Source: an uncultured Eubacteriales bacterium
GTDB taxonomy: Bacteria; Bacillota; Clostridia; Oscillospirales; Oscillospiraceae
Reading direction: 5' to 3'
Assembly: GCA_959602365.1 (NCBI GenBank)
Contig: CAUGSS010000006.1
Span: 39,969 to 103,968 of the forward strand
Length of the DNA stretch: 64,000 nt
In this document: piece by piece, positions 40,136-48,601 of the stretch
How positions within the stretch are numbered: the first letter of the stretch is position 1
Layout: the number at the start of each line of letters is the position of its first letter
Translations under genes and position numbers: made by a program
The notes under the pieces: model-generated
Seen by the model: the letters and a program-made list of their open reading frames with translations, nothing else
The model's database searches: none
What the model was told of the DNA's origin: nothing

Positions 40136-41113
40136 TCAGGCATCCTCCTTTGCAGGGCCCTGGGCCCGCAGTGAATCAATCTCCGCCGGCAGGGGCATGA
40201 CGGAGAAGGAGCCCTTCCGGGTGGTGGCCAGGGCACCGGCGGCGTTGGCGAAGTCCACAATCTCCTCCAGCGCGGAAGGGGAGAGCCCCTCCAGCTGGGC
40301 GCGGTTCAGCCCCCGCAGCTGCCACAGCGCCGCCCCCAGGAAGGCGTCCCCGGCGCCGGTGGTGTCCACGGTGGCCACCCGGTAGCCTTTTCTGCGGCCG
40401 GTCATCGTCCCCAGCCGCCAGAAGGCGCCTTGGGCGCCCAGCGAGACCAGCACCAGGGCGGGCCCCTGTTCACACAGCCGCCGGGAGCCCTCTGCCAGGT
40501 CGTCGGTGCCGGAGAGCAGGGGGAGCTCCTCCTGGCTCACCTTCAGCACGTCCACCTGGGGCAGCGGCCGGCGCATCACCTCCAGGGCCTCGGCCTGGCC
40601 GGCCCAGAGCGAGGGGCGCCAGTTGGGGTCATAGCTCACCAGACACCCGGCCCGGCGGGCCAGATCCAGGGCGTGGAAGGTGGCAGCCCGGGCGGGGGCT
40701 CCGGTCATGGAGACGGAACCGAAGTGGAAGATGCGGGCCTGGGGGAAGAGCTGGGCGGGGATATGCTCCGGAGCCAGGGCCAGGTCGGCCCCGGGGTTGC
40801 GGTAAAAGCTGAAGGACCGATCCCCGGTCTCATCCAGGTGGACGAAGGCCAGGGTGGTATGGATGTCCCGGTCCCGGGAGATGTGGGCGGTGTCGATGCC
40901 CTGGGCCGCGGCGGCGGAGATCAGGAATTGGCCGAAGGCGTCGTCGCCCACCCGGCTGACCAGGGCGGTGCGGGCCCCCAGAGCGGCGGCGGCGGCGAGC
41001 ACGTTCCCGGGCGCGCCGCCGGGATTTTGGGAGTAGAGCGGTTTGGGAGCGCCTGGGGCGCTCTCCGGGGTGAAGTCGATGAGCAGTTCGCCCACCGCAA
41101 TCAGGTCAAACAT
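40136..41113 (-). CDS. PfkB-family carbohydrate kinase, fructokinase-like
   Basis: Phosphorylates a sugar with ATP. 325 residues. The N-terminus FDLIAVGELLIDFTPE and NPGGAPGNVLAAAAALG (sugar-binding lid) are typical of fructokinases; the C-terminal signature DTTGAGDAFLGAAL contains the catalytic Asp in the anion hole. The ATG at 41113 follows AAAGGAGG; the frame continues upstream through non-coding sequence. No sugar transporter or hydrolase lies next to it, so the substrate rests on family similarity only. Co-transcribed with def. Confidence 0.9.
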   Translation of the reverse strand: MFDLIAVGELLIDFTPESAPGAPKPLYSQNPGGAPGNVLAAAAALGARTALVSRVGDDAFGQFLISAAAAQGIDTAHISRDRDIHTTLAFVHLDETGDRSFSFYRNPGADLALAPEHIPAQLFPQARIFHFGSVSMTGAPARAATFHALDLARRAGCLVSYDPNWRPSLWAGQAEALEVMRRPLPQVDVLKVSQEELPLLSGTDDLAEGSRRLCEQGPALVLVSLGAQGAFWRLGTMTGRRKGYRVATVDTTGAGDAFLGAALWQLRGLNRAQLEGLSPSALEEIVDFANAAGALATTRKGSFSVMPLPAEIDSLRAQGPAKEDA

Positions 41114-41285
41114 CGGCAGGGCCTCCTTTGTCAGCGCCGGTGGGGCGCGGAAATCAATCTTGAGGGAAGCGGGGGTCGCACATGCGGAAGAGAAAACGCC
41201 GGACGGGCCTGGGGCCGGGTGCGGCGGTTTTCTGTTCCGGGTGTGCGGGGCGGGATTCGACCCTCCGCGCGCCTCTGTAAATCCT

Positions 41286-41314
41286 ATTATAATGCGCGGG
41301 GAACCGGGCCGCAA
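41286..41314 (-). promoter_or_regulatory. Promoter of the PfkB-def operon
   Basis: Minus strand TTGCGG (41314-41309), 17-bp spacer, TATAAT (41291-41286). The 353-bp gap 41114-41466 holds this leader and the upstream region of the GNAT gene, no further gene. Confidence 0.6.
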
Positions 41315-41466
41315 GCCCGGAAAATAGATTGCCCCGGGTCCGGGCTGGGAGCATCCAGGCCGGCGGCGGCCGCCGCCTGGGGAGACAGCGGGGCGAAAAA
41401 GCCTGCGGCAGTGGCGCAGCGGGCCGGAATGTGCTACACTGGAGCGGAGAAGAGGAGGGATTTGAG

Positions 41467-41952
41467 ATGGAACTGCGGGAATACAGAAGCGAGGACTGCC
41501 CGGCGCTGGGGCGGCTGTTTTACGAGACGGTGCACCGGGTCAACGCCCGGGACTACACCGGGCCGCAGCTGGATGCCTGGGCGCCGGAGGCGCCCGATCT
41601 GCGGGCCTGGGACGCGTCCTTCCTGGCCCACCGCACGCTGGTGGCCTGGGAGGACGGGGAGATCCTGGGGTTTGGAGACCTGGATCTGGAGGGGCGGTAT
41701 CTGGACCGGCTCTATGTCCGCTGGGACGCCCAGGGGCGGGGGGTGGCCACCGCCCTGTGCGATGCGCTGGAGGCGCTGGCCGGACCGGGGGCCATCCATA
41801 CCGACGCCTCTGTCACCGCCCGGCCCTTTTTTGAGGGCCGGGGGTACCGGGTGATCCGGGAACAGCGGGTGGAGCGCCGGGGGGTAAAGCTCACCAACTT
41901 CAGAATGGAGAAAAGGTGCGCCGGGAGGGCGGAGCCCGGTCCGGGGCGGTGA
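41467..41952 (+). CDS. GNAT family N-acetyltransferase
   Basis: 161 residues. MELREYRSEDCPALGRLFYETVHRVNARDYTGPQLDAWAP is the start of the YafP-like GNAT group; the acetyl-CoA loop is VRWDAQGRGVATALCDAL (about 85-102), and the end SVTARPFFEGRGYRVIREQRVERRGVKLTNFRMEK fits the beta6-beta7 region. AGAGGAGG precedes the ATG. The last ten residues after EK are probably a frame-specific tail. Substrate unknown. It is followed by the cytidine deaminase on the same strand. Confidence 0.85.
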   Translation: MELREYRSEDCPALGRLFYETVHRVNARDYTGPQLDAWAPEAPDLRAWDASFLAHRTLVAWEDGEILGFGDLDLEGRYLDRLYVRWDAQGRGVATALCDALEALAGPGAIHTDASVTARPFFEGRGYRVIREQRVERRGVKLTNFRMEKRCAGRAEPGPGR

Positions 41953-42029
41953 GCCGGGGGGCTTGAGGCGGCCCGGCCCCGGCAGAGCGCCCGGAGCAGG
42001 GGCGCGGAGGAAAGGAGACATTACGCTGT

Positions 42030-42431
42030 ATGGACGATTGGGAGGAATTGTACCGCGCCGCGGCGGAGGTGCAGCGGCCCAGGGCCCTCTCTCCGCTGGT
42101 TGAGGCGGGGGGCGTGGCGGCGGCGCTGCGCACCAAGGGCGGACGGATCTATGTGGGCGTGTGCATCGACACCGCCTGCGGCCTGGGCATGTGCGCAGAG
42201 CGGGCCGCCGCTGCCAGCATGATTACCCACGGAGAGCACCAGATCGACAAGATTCTTGCCCTCATGCCCGACGGCCGGGTGGGCCCGCCCTGCGGCGCCT
42301 GCCGGGAATTTCTGATGCAGCTGGGCCCGGAGAGCGGGGAGATGGAAATTCTGCTGGACCTGGAGGGGCGGAAGACCGTCCGGCTGAAAGAGCTGATGCC
42401 GGACTGGTGGGGGGCGCAGCCCCAAGCCTAG
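42030..42431 (+). CDS. cdd: Cytidine deaminase-family protein
   Basis: 133 residues. Zinc ligands Cys55 (with proton-shuttle Glu57 in MCAERAA), Cys88 and Cys91 (PPCGACREF) form the cytidine deaminase site with three cysteines. The homotetrameric CDA proteins are of similar length. It would deaminate cytidine or deoxycytidine to the uridine form, or a related base (some members act on blasticidin). AAAGGAGA precedes the ATG. A bidirectional terminator separates it from pyrG. Confidence 0.85.
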   Translation: MDDWEELYRAAAEVQRPRALSPLVEAGGVAAALRTKGGRIYVGVCIDTACGLGMCAERAAAASMITHGEHQIDKILALMPDGRVGPPCGACREFLMQLGPESGEMEILLDLEGRKTVRLKELMPDWWGAQPQA

Positions 42432-42522
42432 GGGTCCGGCCGCACCGGAGAGCGGGGAGAACCGCATGGCGCGCCCCAGGGGCCGCCGCCCCCGGAGGGG
42501 CGGGGCGGAGGGCGCAAGACAG

Positions 42523-42555
42523 GACAAGACCACCGGCCGGAGCCGGTGGTCTTGT
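42523..42555. terminator. Bidirectional terminator between cdd and pyrG
   Basis: A 14-bp stem (ACAAGACCACCGGC, 42523-42536, with 42542-42555), with T-rich flank TTGCTTTG on the plus side. Confidence 0.8.
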
Positions 42556-42581
42556 TTGCTTTGATATGCGGATACTTGGCG

Positions 42582-44192
42582 TCAGCCGCAGTGATGGGTC
42601 TTGGCGGCCTGGATGAAACTGCGGAACAGGGGATGGGCCTTGTTGGGGCGGCTCTTGAACTCGGGGTGGAACTGGACGCCCACAAACCAGGGGTGGTCCA
42701 GCAGCTCCACAATCTCCACCAGCCGCTCGTTGGGGCTCAGGCCGGCCAGCACCAGCCCCGCCTCCTGGAGCCGGTCCCGGTAGAGGTTGTTGAACTCATA
42801 GCGGTGGCGGTGGCGCTCGTAGATGACCTCGTCCTGATAGGCCTCATAGCTCTTGGTGTCGGTGCGCATCAGCTTGCAGGGATAGGCCCCCAGCCGCATG
42901 GTGCCCCCCTTGTCGGTGATGTCCCGCTGTTCGGGCATCAGGTCGATGACCGGGTTGGCCCCGTCCTTGACGAATTCGCCGGAGTGGGCGTCGGCCAGGC
43001 CCAGCACATGGCGGGCGTACTCCACCACCGCCATCTGCATGCCCAGGCAGATGCCGAACAGGGGCACCCGGTTGGTCCGGGCCCACTGGATGGAGGAGAT
43101 CATGCCCTCGATGCCCCGGTCGCCGAAGCCGCCGGGGACGATGACCCCGTCCACGCCCCGGAGGTACTCCCCGGCGTTGGCGTCGTTCACCAGCTCGGAG
43201 TCCACCCAGCGCATTTTGACCTTGACATCGTTCTCGATGCCGCCGTGGGTCAGGGCCTCCACCACGGACAGGTAGGCGTCGTGGAGGGCCACATACTTGC
43301 CCACCAGGGCGATCTCCACCGTGTCGCTGGCGGCCTTGGCCCGCTGGACCATGTTGGCCCACTCGGTCAGGTCGGGCTTGGGGCAGTCCAGCCCCAGGCG
43401 CTTGACCACCGCGTCGGCCAGGCCCTCCTCCTCCAGCATCAGGGGGACCTCATAGAGGATGGGGGCGGTCAGGTTGGGGATGGCGTTCTCCGGGGGGATG
43501 TTGCAGAACATGGAGATTTTGCGGCGGATGTCCTCGGTCAGGGGCTGGTCGGCCCGGCAGACGATGACGTCGGGCTGGATGCCGATGCTCAGCAGCTCCT
43601 TGCAGGAGTGCTGGGTGGGCTTGCTCTTCAGCTCGCCGGAGCCGGGGATGGACACCACCAGGGAGACGTGGACGTACATCACGTCCTCCCGGGGCAGCTC
43701 CCGGCCCACTTGGCGGATGGCCTCCAGGAAGGGCTGGGACTCGATGTCGCCCACGGTGCCGCCCACCTCGGTGATGCAGATGTCCACCTTGCTGGTCTTG
43801 CCCATGCGGTAGATGCGCTCTTTGATCTCGTTGGTGATGTGGGGGATGACCTGGATGGTGCCCCCCAGGTATTCGCCCTGGCGCTCCCGGTTGAGCACGT
43901 TCCAGTACACCTTGCCCGAGGTGACGGAGGAGTTGACGGTCAGGCTCTCGTCGGTGAAGCGCTCGTAGTGGCCCAGATCCAGGTCGGTCTCGGCGCCGTC
44001 GTCGGTGACGAAGACCTCGCCGTGCTGGTAGGGGCTCATGGTGCCCGGGTCCACGTTGAGATAGGGGTCCAGCTTCTGGTTGGTGACCTTGAAGCCCCGC
44101 TCTTTGAGCAGGCGGCCCAGGGAGGCGGCGGTGATGCCCTTTCCAAGGCCGGAGACCACGCCGCCGGTGACGAAAATGTATTTCACAGACAT
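42582..44192 (-). CDS. pyrG: CTP synthase
   Basis: Makes CTP from UTP, ATP and glutamine. 536 residues. The N-terminal synthase domain starts VKYIFVTGGVVSGLGKGITAASLGRLLKERG with the P-loop and QKLDPYLNVDPGTMSP. The C-terminal glutaminase domain has the nucleophile in LFGICLGMQMAVVEYARHV and the His-Glu of the triad in GVQFHPEFKSRPNKAHPLF. GGAGG precedes the ATG. The transcript starts from the promoter at 44246-44274. I see no GGGC initiation sequence of the kind used by Bacillus pyrG. Confidence 0.97.
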   Translation of the reverse strand: MSVKYIFVTGGVVSGLGKGITAASLGRLLKERGFKVTNQKLDPYLNVDPGTMSPYQHGEVFVTDDGAETDLDLGHYERFTDESLTVNSSVTSGKVYWNVLNRERQGEYLGGTIQVIPHITNEIKERIYRMGKTSKVDICITEVGGTVGDIESQPFLEAIRQVGRELPREDVMYVHVSLVVSIPGSGELKSKPTQHSCKELLSIGIQPDVIVCRADQPLTEDIRRKISMFCNIPPENAIPNLTAPILYEVPLMLEEEGLADAVVKRLGLDCPKPDLTEWANMVQRAKAASDTVEIALVGKYVALHDAYLSVVEALTHGGIENDVKVKMRWVDSELVNDANAGEYLRGVDGVIVPGGFGDRGIEGMISSIQWARTNRVPLFGICLGMQMAVVEYARHVLGLADAHSGEFVKDGANPVIDLMPEQRDITDKGGTMRLGAYPCKLMRTDTKSYEAYQDEVIYERHRHRYEFNNLYRDRLQEAGLVLAGLSPNERLVEIVELLDHPWFVGVQFHPEFKSRPNKAHPLFRSFIQAAKTHHCG

Positions 44193-44245
44193 GGGGAAAG
44201 CCTCCTTCTCATTTCTCGTTCTGAATCAAACCAATAGATAATCCC

Positions 44246-44274
44246 ATTATACCGTTTCGCGCTGTTTTCGTCAA
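44246..44274 (-). promoter_or_regulatory. Promoter of pyrG
   Basis: Minus strand TTGACG (44274-44269), 17-bp spacer, TATAAT (44251-44246). The 327-bp gap 44193-44519 holds this and the next promoter and no gene. Confidence 0.78.
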
Positions 44275-44446
44275 TGAATTTCGCAGGGGAAAGGGATTGC
44301 CGGGGCGGGAAATGGAAGTTTGCGGGAGAAGCAGACGGTTGGCCGGGGTGCGCTTCCCAGGGATGGGAACGGAGCGGGCTGTTTGCCCGTTTGGAAGATT
44401 CCGCTTCCCCGACCTGCCGGGCAAAGCTGCAATCATCAGCTGCCAG

Positions 44447-44475
44447 TTGCCAAAAGCAGCCGGGCATTGTATCAT
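44447..44475 (+). promoter_or_regulatory. Promoter of the YrvL-like gene
   Basis: TTGCCA (44447-44452), 17-bp spacer, TATCAT (44470-44475). Confidence 0.6.
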
Positions 44476-44519
44476 GGAGCCGGCAATCCGTTTTGGGGAG
44501 TGTAGAAGGCGTGAAAGGA

Positions 44520-44939
44520 ATGTTTGACAGGCATAAGAACAAGATCATAACGGTTCTTTTGGGCGGATGTTTGCTTGCCGCCGTGCTTTCCATATTTGCG
44601 CTGTTAAGCGGGGCTGTGATGAAGCTGTTTGGCTTTGAATACCAATCGCCGGCAAGTGTGATTTTATTTTTCATTGCCGGGGCAATGCTCTCCTACCCGC
44701 TGGGTTTGATTGCCGGTGCATTGCCAAAAGCGCTGCTCTCGCTCAAGCGATTATCTGAGCGGGCGGCGAAACTCCTCTATGTATTCTTGGATACATTTGC
44801 AACTTTTTTGGGATTCAGGATCACAGATTGTTTTATGCCGTCTGTTTCTGCGGAGAATCGTTCTATCATAGTCGTATCCTTGCTCATTGCATTGCTGGGC
44901 ATGGGTGAGATTGGAAAACAATCGGACCAGGATGAATGA
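44520..44939 (+). CDS. YrvL-like integral membrane protein
   Basis: 139 residues, four hydrophobic segments. The stretch KLFGFEYQSPASVILFFIAGAMLSYPLGLIAGALPKALLSL is close to the YrvL family of small membrane regulators in Bacillus. The start is uncertain: ATG at 44520 has AGAAGG about ten bases upstream; a GTG at 44511 is also possible. GC (about 48 %) is far below the surroundings. It stands alone between pyrG and a single palindrome arm. Function in this organism unknown. Confidence 0.7.
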   Translation: MFDRHKNKIITVLLGGCLLAAVLSIFALLSGAVMKLFGFEYQSPASVILFFIAGAMLSYPLGLIAGALPKALLSLKRLSERAAKLLYVFLDTFATFLGFRITDCFMPSVSAENRSIIVVSLLIALLGMGEIGKQSDQDE

Positions 44940-44956
44940 CAGATCTTAGGCTGTGT

Positions 44957-44990
44957 GTCATCCTGAGGAGCGCCAGCGACGAAGGATCTG
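44957..44990. repeat. Single left arm of the extragenic palindrome, R5
   Basis: TCATCCTGAGGAGCGCCAGC and CGACGAAGGATCTG without a right arm. Confidence 0.7.
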
Positions 44991-45103
44991 TGTTCCCGGC
45001 CCGGGCCGGGGGCGCACAAAAAAGCCGGGCCGCCGTTTTTACGCAAAACGGCGGCCCGGCCTGGTTTTCTCTTGGCCTATTTACGGCCCCCGCAGCGCGT
45101 TTT

Positions 45104-45232
45104 TCACCGGGCGCAGTCGCCGGCGCAGCCGGAGCAGCCGCCGCCGCGGTGGCGGATCAGATATCCCACCGCCAGGGCGGCGCACAGCAGCACCAGGGCC
45201 AGGATCAGGGCGCTGGGCAGGTCCAGGGGCAT
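45104..45232 (-). CDS. FeoB-associated Cys-rich membrane protein
   Basis: 42 residues: MPLDLPSALILALVLLCAAL is one transmembrane helix, followed by the cytoplasmic tail with four cysteines (GGGCSGCAGDC, plus Cys17 in the helix). Tiny proteins of this kind regularly follow feoB and are thought to take part in ferrous iron transport, perhaps as iron-binding or assembly partner. Start ATG 18 bp after the FeoB stop. Shorter than most gene-finding cut-offs. Confidence 0.85.
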   Translation of the reverse strand: MPLDLPSALILALVLLCAALAVGYLIRHRGGGCSGCAGDCAR

Positions 45233-45249
45233 AGGTGTGAAACCTCCCC

Positions 45250-47622
45250 TCAGACCAGCCCCAGGGCCAGGCCCAGGGCGTGGAAGAGGAAGGCGCACAG
45301 CCAGGCCACGCAGCACTGGAGCACCACCACCACCGGGGCCCAGCGCCGGCCCATCTCCCGCCGGACGGCGGCGATGGCGGCCACGCAGGGGGTGTAAAGC
45401 AGGGTGAACACCAGGAAGGTGTAGGCCGCCCAGGGGGTGGCGAAGAGACCGGCCACCCCGGCGCCTCCGGTGAGGACGGTCAGGGTGCTGACCACGCTCT
45501 CCTTGGCGGTGAAGCCGGTGATCAGGGCGGTGCTCAGCCGCCAGTCCCCGAAGCCCAGGGGGGCGAAGATGGGGGCGATCAGCCCGCCCAGCAGGCACAG
45601 CAGGCTGTTCTCCGGGTCGGAGACCACGTTGAGGCGGGCGTCAAAGGTCTGCAAAAACCAGATGATGATGGTGGCCACAAAGATGATGGTGAAGGCCCGC
45701 ACCAGGAAATCCTTGGCCTTCTCCCAGATCAGCTGGCCCACGCTCCGGGGGGAGGGCAGGCGGTAGTTGGGCAGCTCCATGACGAAGGGGACGGGCTCCC
45801 CCTTGAAGCCGGTGTGCTTGAGCACCAGGGCGAAGAGCACCCCCACCAGCATCCCCAGCAGGTACAGGGAGATCATCACCAGGGCCCGGTGGCGGGGGAA
45901 GAAGGCCATGGTGAACACCGCGTAGATGGGCAGCTTGGCCGAGCAGCTCATGAAGGGGGTGAGCAGGATGGTCATCCGCCGGTCCCGCTCCGAGGACAGG
46001 GTGCGGCTGGCCATGATGGCCGGGACGCTGCACCCAAAGCCGATGAGCATGGGCACGAAGGAGCGCCCCGACAGGCCGATGCGCCGCAGCAGCTTGTCCA
46101 TGACGAAGGCCACCCGGGCCATGTAGCCCGAGTCCTCCAGAATGGACAGGAAGAAGAACAGCACCACAATGGTGGGCAAAAAGCTGAGCACGCTGCCCAC
46201 CCCGGCGAAGACCCCGTCGATGACCAGGCTGTGGACCACCGGGTTGATGCCGTAGGCGGTCAGGGCCCAGTCGCACAGGCCGGTCAGCGCCCCGATGCCC
46301 AGCTCCAGGGCGTCGGACAGGAAAGCGCCGATGAGGCCGAAGGTCAGGTAGAACACCGCCGCCATGATGAGAATAAACATGGGGATGGCGGTGTACTTGC
46401 CGGTGAGCACCCGGTCGATGGCCTGGCTGCGCAGGTACTCCCGGGAGGCGTGGGGCTTGACCACCGTGCGCTCGCACAGCCGCTGGATGAAGCGGAAGGC
46501 GGTGTCCGCCAGGGCGGCCTCCCGGTCCAGCCCCGCGTCCCGTTCCATTTCCAGCACCGCGTGGCCCATCAGCTTCTGTTCGTTTTCGTCCAGGGCCAGG
46601 GCCTTTTCCATGGGGGGGTCCCCCTCCACCAGCTTCAGGGCGGCGAAGCGGACGGGCAGGCCGGCGGCGTGGGCGTGGTCCTCGATCAGGTGGCGCACCG
46701 CGTGGAGGCACCGGTGGACCGCCGCCTCCCCCGGGGAGGCCTCCGCGTCGCAGAAGTCCACGGGCTCCGGGGCCTCCCGGTAGCGGGCCACATGGAGGGC
46801 GTGCTCGATCAGCTCGTCAATGCCCTGGTTCTTGGCCGCCGAGATGGGCACCACCGGGATGCCCAGGGCCCGCTCCAGCTGGTTGACCAGAATGGTGCCC
46901 CCGTTGCCGGTGACCTCGTCCATCATGTTCAGGGCCAGCACCATGGGGATCTCCAGCTCCATCAGCTGCATGGTCAGGTAGAGGTTGCGCTCGATGTTGG
47001 TGGCGTCCACGATGTTGATGATGCCCGAGGGGTGGGACTGGATCAAAAAGTCCCGGGTGACGATCTCCTCACTGGAGTAGGGGGAGAGGGAGTAGATGCC
47101 GGGCAGGTCGGTGACGGTGGCCTCGCTGTGGCCCCGGATGGTGCCGTCCTTCCGGTCCACCGTCACCCCGGGGAAGTTGCCCACATGCTGGTTGGAGCCG
47201 GTGAGCTGGTTGAACAGGGTGGTCTTGCCGCAGTTCTGGTTGCCCGCCAGGGCAAAGGTCAGGGGCGTTCCCTCGGGGATGGGGGGCTTCCGCTCCCCGG
47301 TGGCGTAGCTGCGGATGTGCTCCACCCCCATCTCGCCCCGGCCCGGGTGGGCGATGTCCGGAGTGCGCTGGGGGCTGGTGTGGGTGTGGTCGTTGGGGTG
47401 GGCGTTCTCCACCTCGATCTGCCGGGCGTCGGAGAGCCGCAGGGTGAGCTCATAGCCCCGCACCTCGATCTCGATGGGGTCCCCCATGGGGGCCCGCTTG
47501 CGCAGGGTGACCTCCGCCCCGGGGGTGAGGCCCATGTCCAGCAGATGGCGGCGCAGGCCGCCCCGCCCCCCCACTGCGCGGATGACCGCGTCCTGATTCA
47601 GTTCCAATTCGGAGAGATTCAT
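45250..47622 (-). CDS. feoB: FeoA-FeoB fusion, ferrous iron transporter
   Basis: 790 residues. Residues 1-73 are a FeoA SH3-like domain (LSELELNQDAVIRAVGGRGGLRRHLLDMGLTPGAEVTLRKRAPMGDPIEIEVRGYELTLRLSDARQIEV). A His/Pro linker leads to the FeoB G-domain with G1 GNQNCGKTT, G3 DLPGIYSL and G4 NMMDEV, then the helical GDI domain and a membrane core of about ten segments with GFGCSVPAIMASR and CSAKLPIYAVF. It imports Fe2+. GGTGA precedes the ATG at 47622. FeoA as part of FeoB is found in some Firmicutes and Bacteroidetes. The Cys-rich protein follows. Confidence 0.95.
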   Translation of the reverse strand: MNLSELELNQDAVIRAVGGRGGLRRHLLDMGLTPGAEVTLRKRAPMGDPIEIEVRGYELTLRLSDARQIEVENAHPNDHTHTSPQRTPDIAHPGRGEMGVEHIRSYATGERKPPIPEGTPLTFALAGNQNCGKTTLFNQLTGSNQHVGNFPGVTVDRKDGTIRGHSEATVTDLPGIYSLSPYSSEEIVTRDFLIQSHPSGIINIVDATNIERNLYLTMQLMELEIPMVLALNMMDEVTGNGGTILVNQLERALGIPVVPISAAKNQGIDELIEHALHVARYREAPEPVDFCDAEASPGEAAVHRCLHAVRHLIEDHAHAAGLPVRFAALKLVEGDPPMEKALALDENEQKLMGHAVLEMERDAGLDREAALADTAFRFIQRLCERTVVKPHASREYLRSQAIDRVLTGKYTAIPMFILIMAAVFYLTFGLIGAFLSDALELGIGALTGLCDWALTAYGINPVVHSLVIDGVFAGVGSVLSFLPTIVVLFFFLSILEDSGYMARVAFVMDKLLRRIGLSGRSFVPMLIGFGCSVPAIMASRTLSSERDRRMTILLTPFMSCSAKLPIYAVFTMAFFPRHRALVMISLYLLGMLVGVLFALVLKHTGFKGEPVPFVMELPNYRLPSPRSVGQLIWEKAKDFLVRAFTIIFVATIIIWFLQTFDARLNVVSDPENSLLCLLGGLIAPIFAPLGFGDWRLSTALITGFTAKESVVSTLTVLTGGAGVAGLFATPWAAYTFLVFTLLYTPCVAAIAAVRREMGRRWAPVVVVLQCCVAWLCAFLFHALGLALGLV

Positions 47623-47690
47623 ATAAATCACCTGGTCTTTGCCATGGGATAGGTGTGGGATTTTTTGTCTGATCCCGCAGGTTCAGGTCC

Positions 47691-47719
47691 ATTTTAGCAC
47701 ATGCGCCCTTCCCCATCAA
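47691..47719 (-). promoter_or_regulatory. Promoter of feoAB
   Basis: Minus strand TTGATG (47719-47714), 17-bp spacer, TAAAAT (47696-47691). No good Fur box (GATAATGATAATCATTATC-like) was seen near it. Confidence 0.6.
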
Positions 47720-47853
47720 GGACGCCGGGGTGGAAAAGCTGTCCGGCCCGGGGCGGGAAATGGTCATTTTGACCAGAGGGGCGGGGGAGCGAATCAAGCC
47801 ACAGGGAACGAGTGCGCATTTCTGGATATGCCACGGTTCGAGAAAAGACGAAA

Positions 47854-47880
47854 GGGCCGCCGGACAATGTCCGGCGGCCC
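47854..47880 (-). terminator. Terminator of the small membrane protein gene
   Basis: GGGCCGCCGGAC (47854-47865) pairs with 47869-47880; on the minus strand TTTCGTCTTTTC follows. Confidence 0.85.
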
Positions 47881-47888
47881 GGTTTGAT

Positions 47889-48170
47889 TCAGTGCAGCGC
47901 TGAGTAGACCAGCACATAGAGGACAAAGCCCGCCACCGCCAGGGCCAGCGCCCCGTACACCACGGTGACCGCGGACACCTTTCCGGCCCTCCTGTCCCGG
48001 CGGATCAGCCGGAAGAGCAGGTAGAGCCAGAACAGCAGGGCGAACAGCAGCGCCCACGAAAAGACCTGGCTGAGCAGCAGCGCCGCCACAAAGATCAGGT
48101 TGTTGGCCCGGGTCAGCCGCTGAATGGCCTGCGCCTCCCGCTTTGCCGGGTCATCGCTGTTGAAGCCCAT
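47889..48170 (-). CDS. Small membrane protein, unknown
   Basis: 93 residues. A soluble N-terminus (MGFNSDDPAKREAQAIQRLTRANN) is followed by two transmembrane stretches (about 25-52 and 66-90) with a basic loop RLIRRDRRAGKVSA between them. AAAGGAGGG is well spaced for the ATG at 48170, not for one at 48176. No family known to me. A truncated second copy of its 3' half lies 100 bp upstream (48272-48391). Confidence 0.65.
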   Translation of the reverse strand: MGFNSDDPAKREAQAIQRLTRANNLIFVAALLLSQVFSWALLFALLFWLYLLFRLIRRDRRAGKVSAVTVVYGALALAVAGFVLYVLVYSALH

Positions 48171-48271
48171 GGACATCCCTCCTTTTCCTTGCCGGATAAA
48201 ACCGGCATAACAGGATTTCCGCCGCCGGCGCCAGAGAGGCGCGGCCCTGAGGCTGTCCTGTTGATGCTGTG

Positions 48272-48391
48272 TCAGTGGAGTTGGGAGCAGACCGGCAGAA
48301 GGAGGAACAGCACGGCCAAAGCCAGGGCGACCACGCCGTAGGCAACGGTGGCCATGGATACCTTTTGGCTGGCGGCCCTGTCCCGGCGGCG
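48272..48391 (-). pseudogene. Truncated duplicate of the small membrane protein gene
   Basis: The minus strand encodes RRRDRAASQKVSMATVAYGV and then ALALAVLFLLLPVCSQLH before a stop at 48272. This parallels the C-terminal half of the neighbouring gene (RRDRRAGKVSAVTVVYGALA...YSALH). The 5' half is missing. An ATG within it (48355) could give a 27-residue peptide. Confidence 0.6.
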
Positions 48392-48601
48392 CGTTCTTTT
48401 TCCTTATTATAACAGTGAAACTCCGGCCTGTAAAGCGCGCGCCCCAGGGAACTGCCCGGTTTGCCCTGGAAATGCGACCCAACGGCGGGGAGGGCAGAGG
48501 AGAAAACCCGGTTCAAACAGTTTCCTTTGGAAAAAAACTGTGGTACAATCATTCTGGCTATTTCTGTATTTGACTTTTTGACCTGTAACGGGAGGTACCC
48601 C

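Noticed and set aside
42582..44274. CTP-responsive reiterative-transcription attenuator before pyrG
   Set aside because: The region after the -10 does not give a GGGC start and no terminator hairpin is seen in the 53-nt leader.
45280..47652. 790-residue open frame on the plus strand opposite feoAB, and 42546-44237 opposite pyrG
   Set aside because: Both are shadows of strongly conserved genes.
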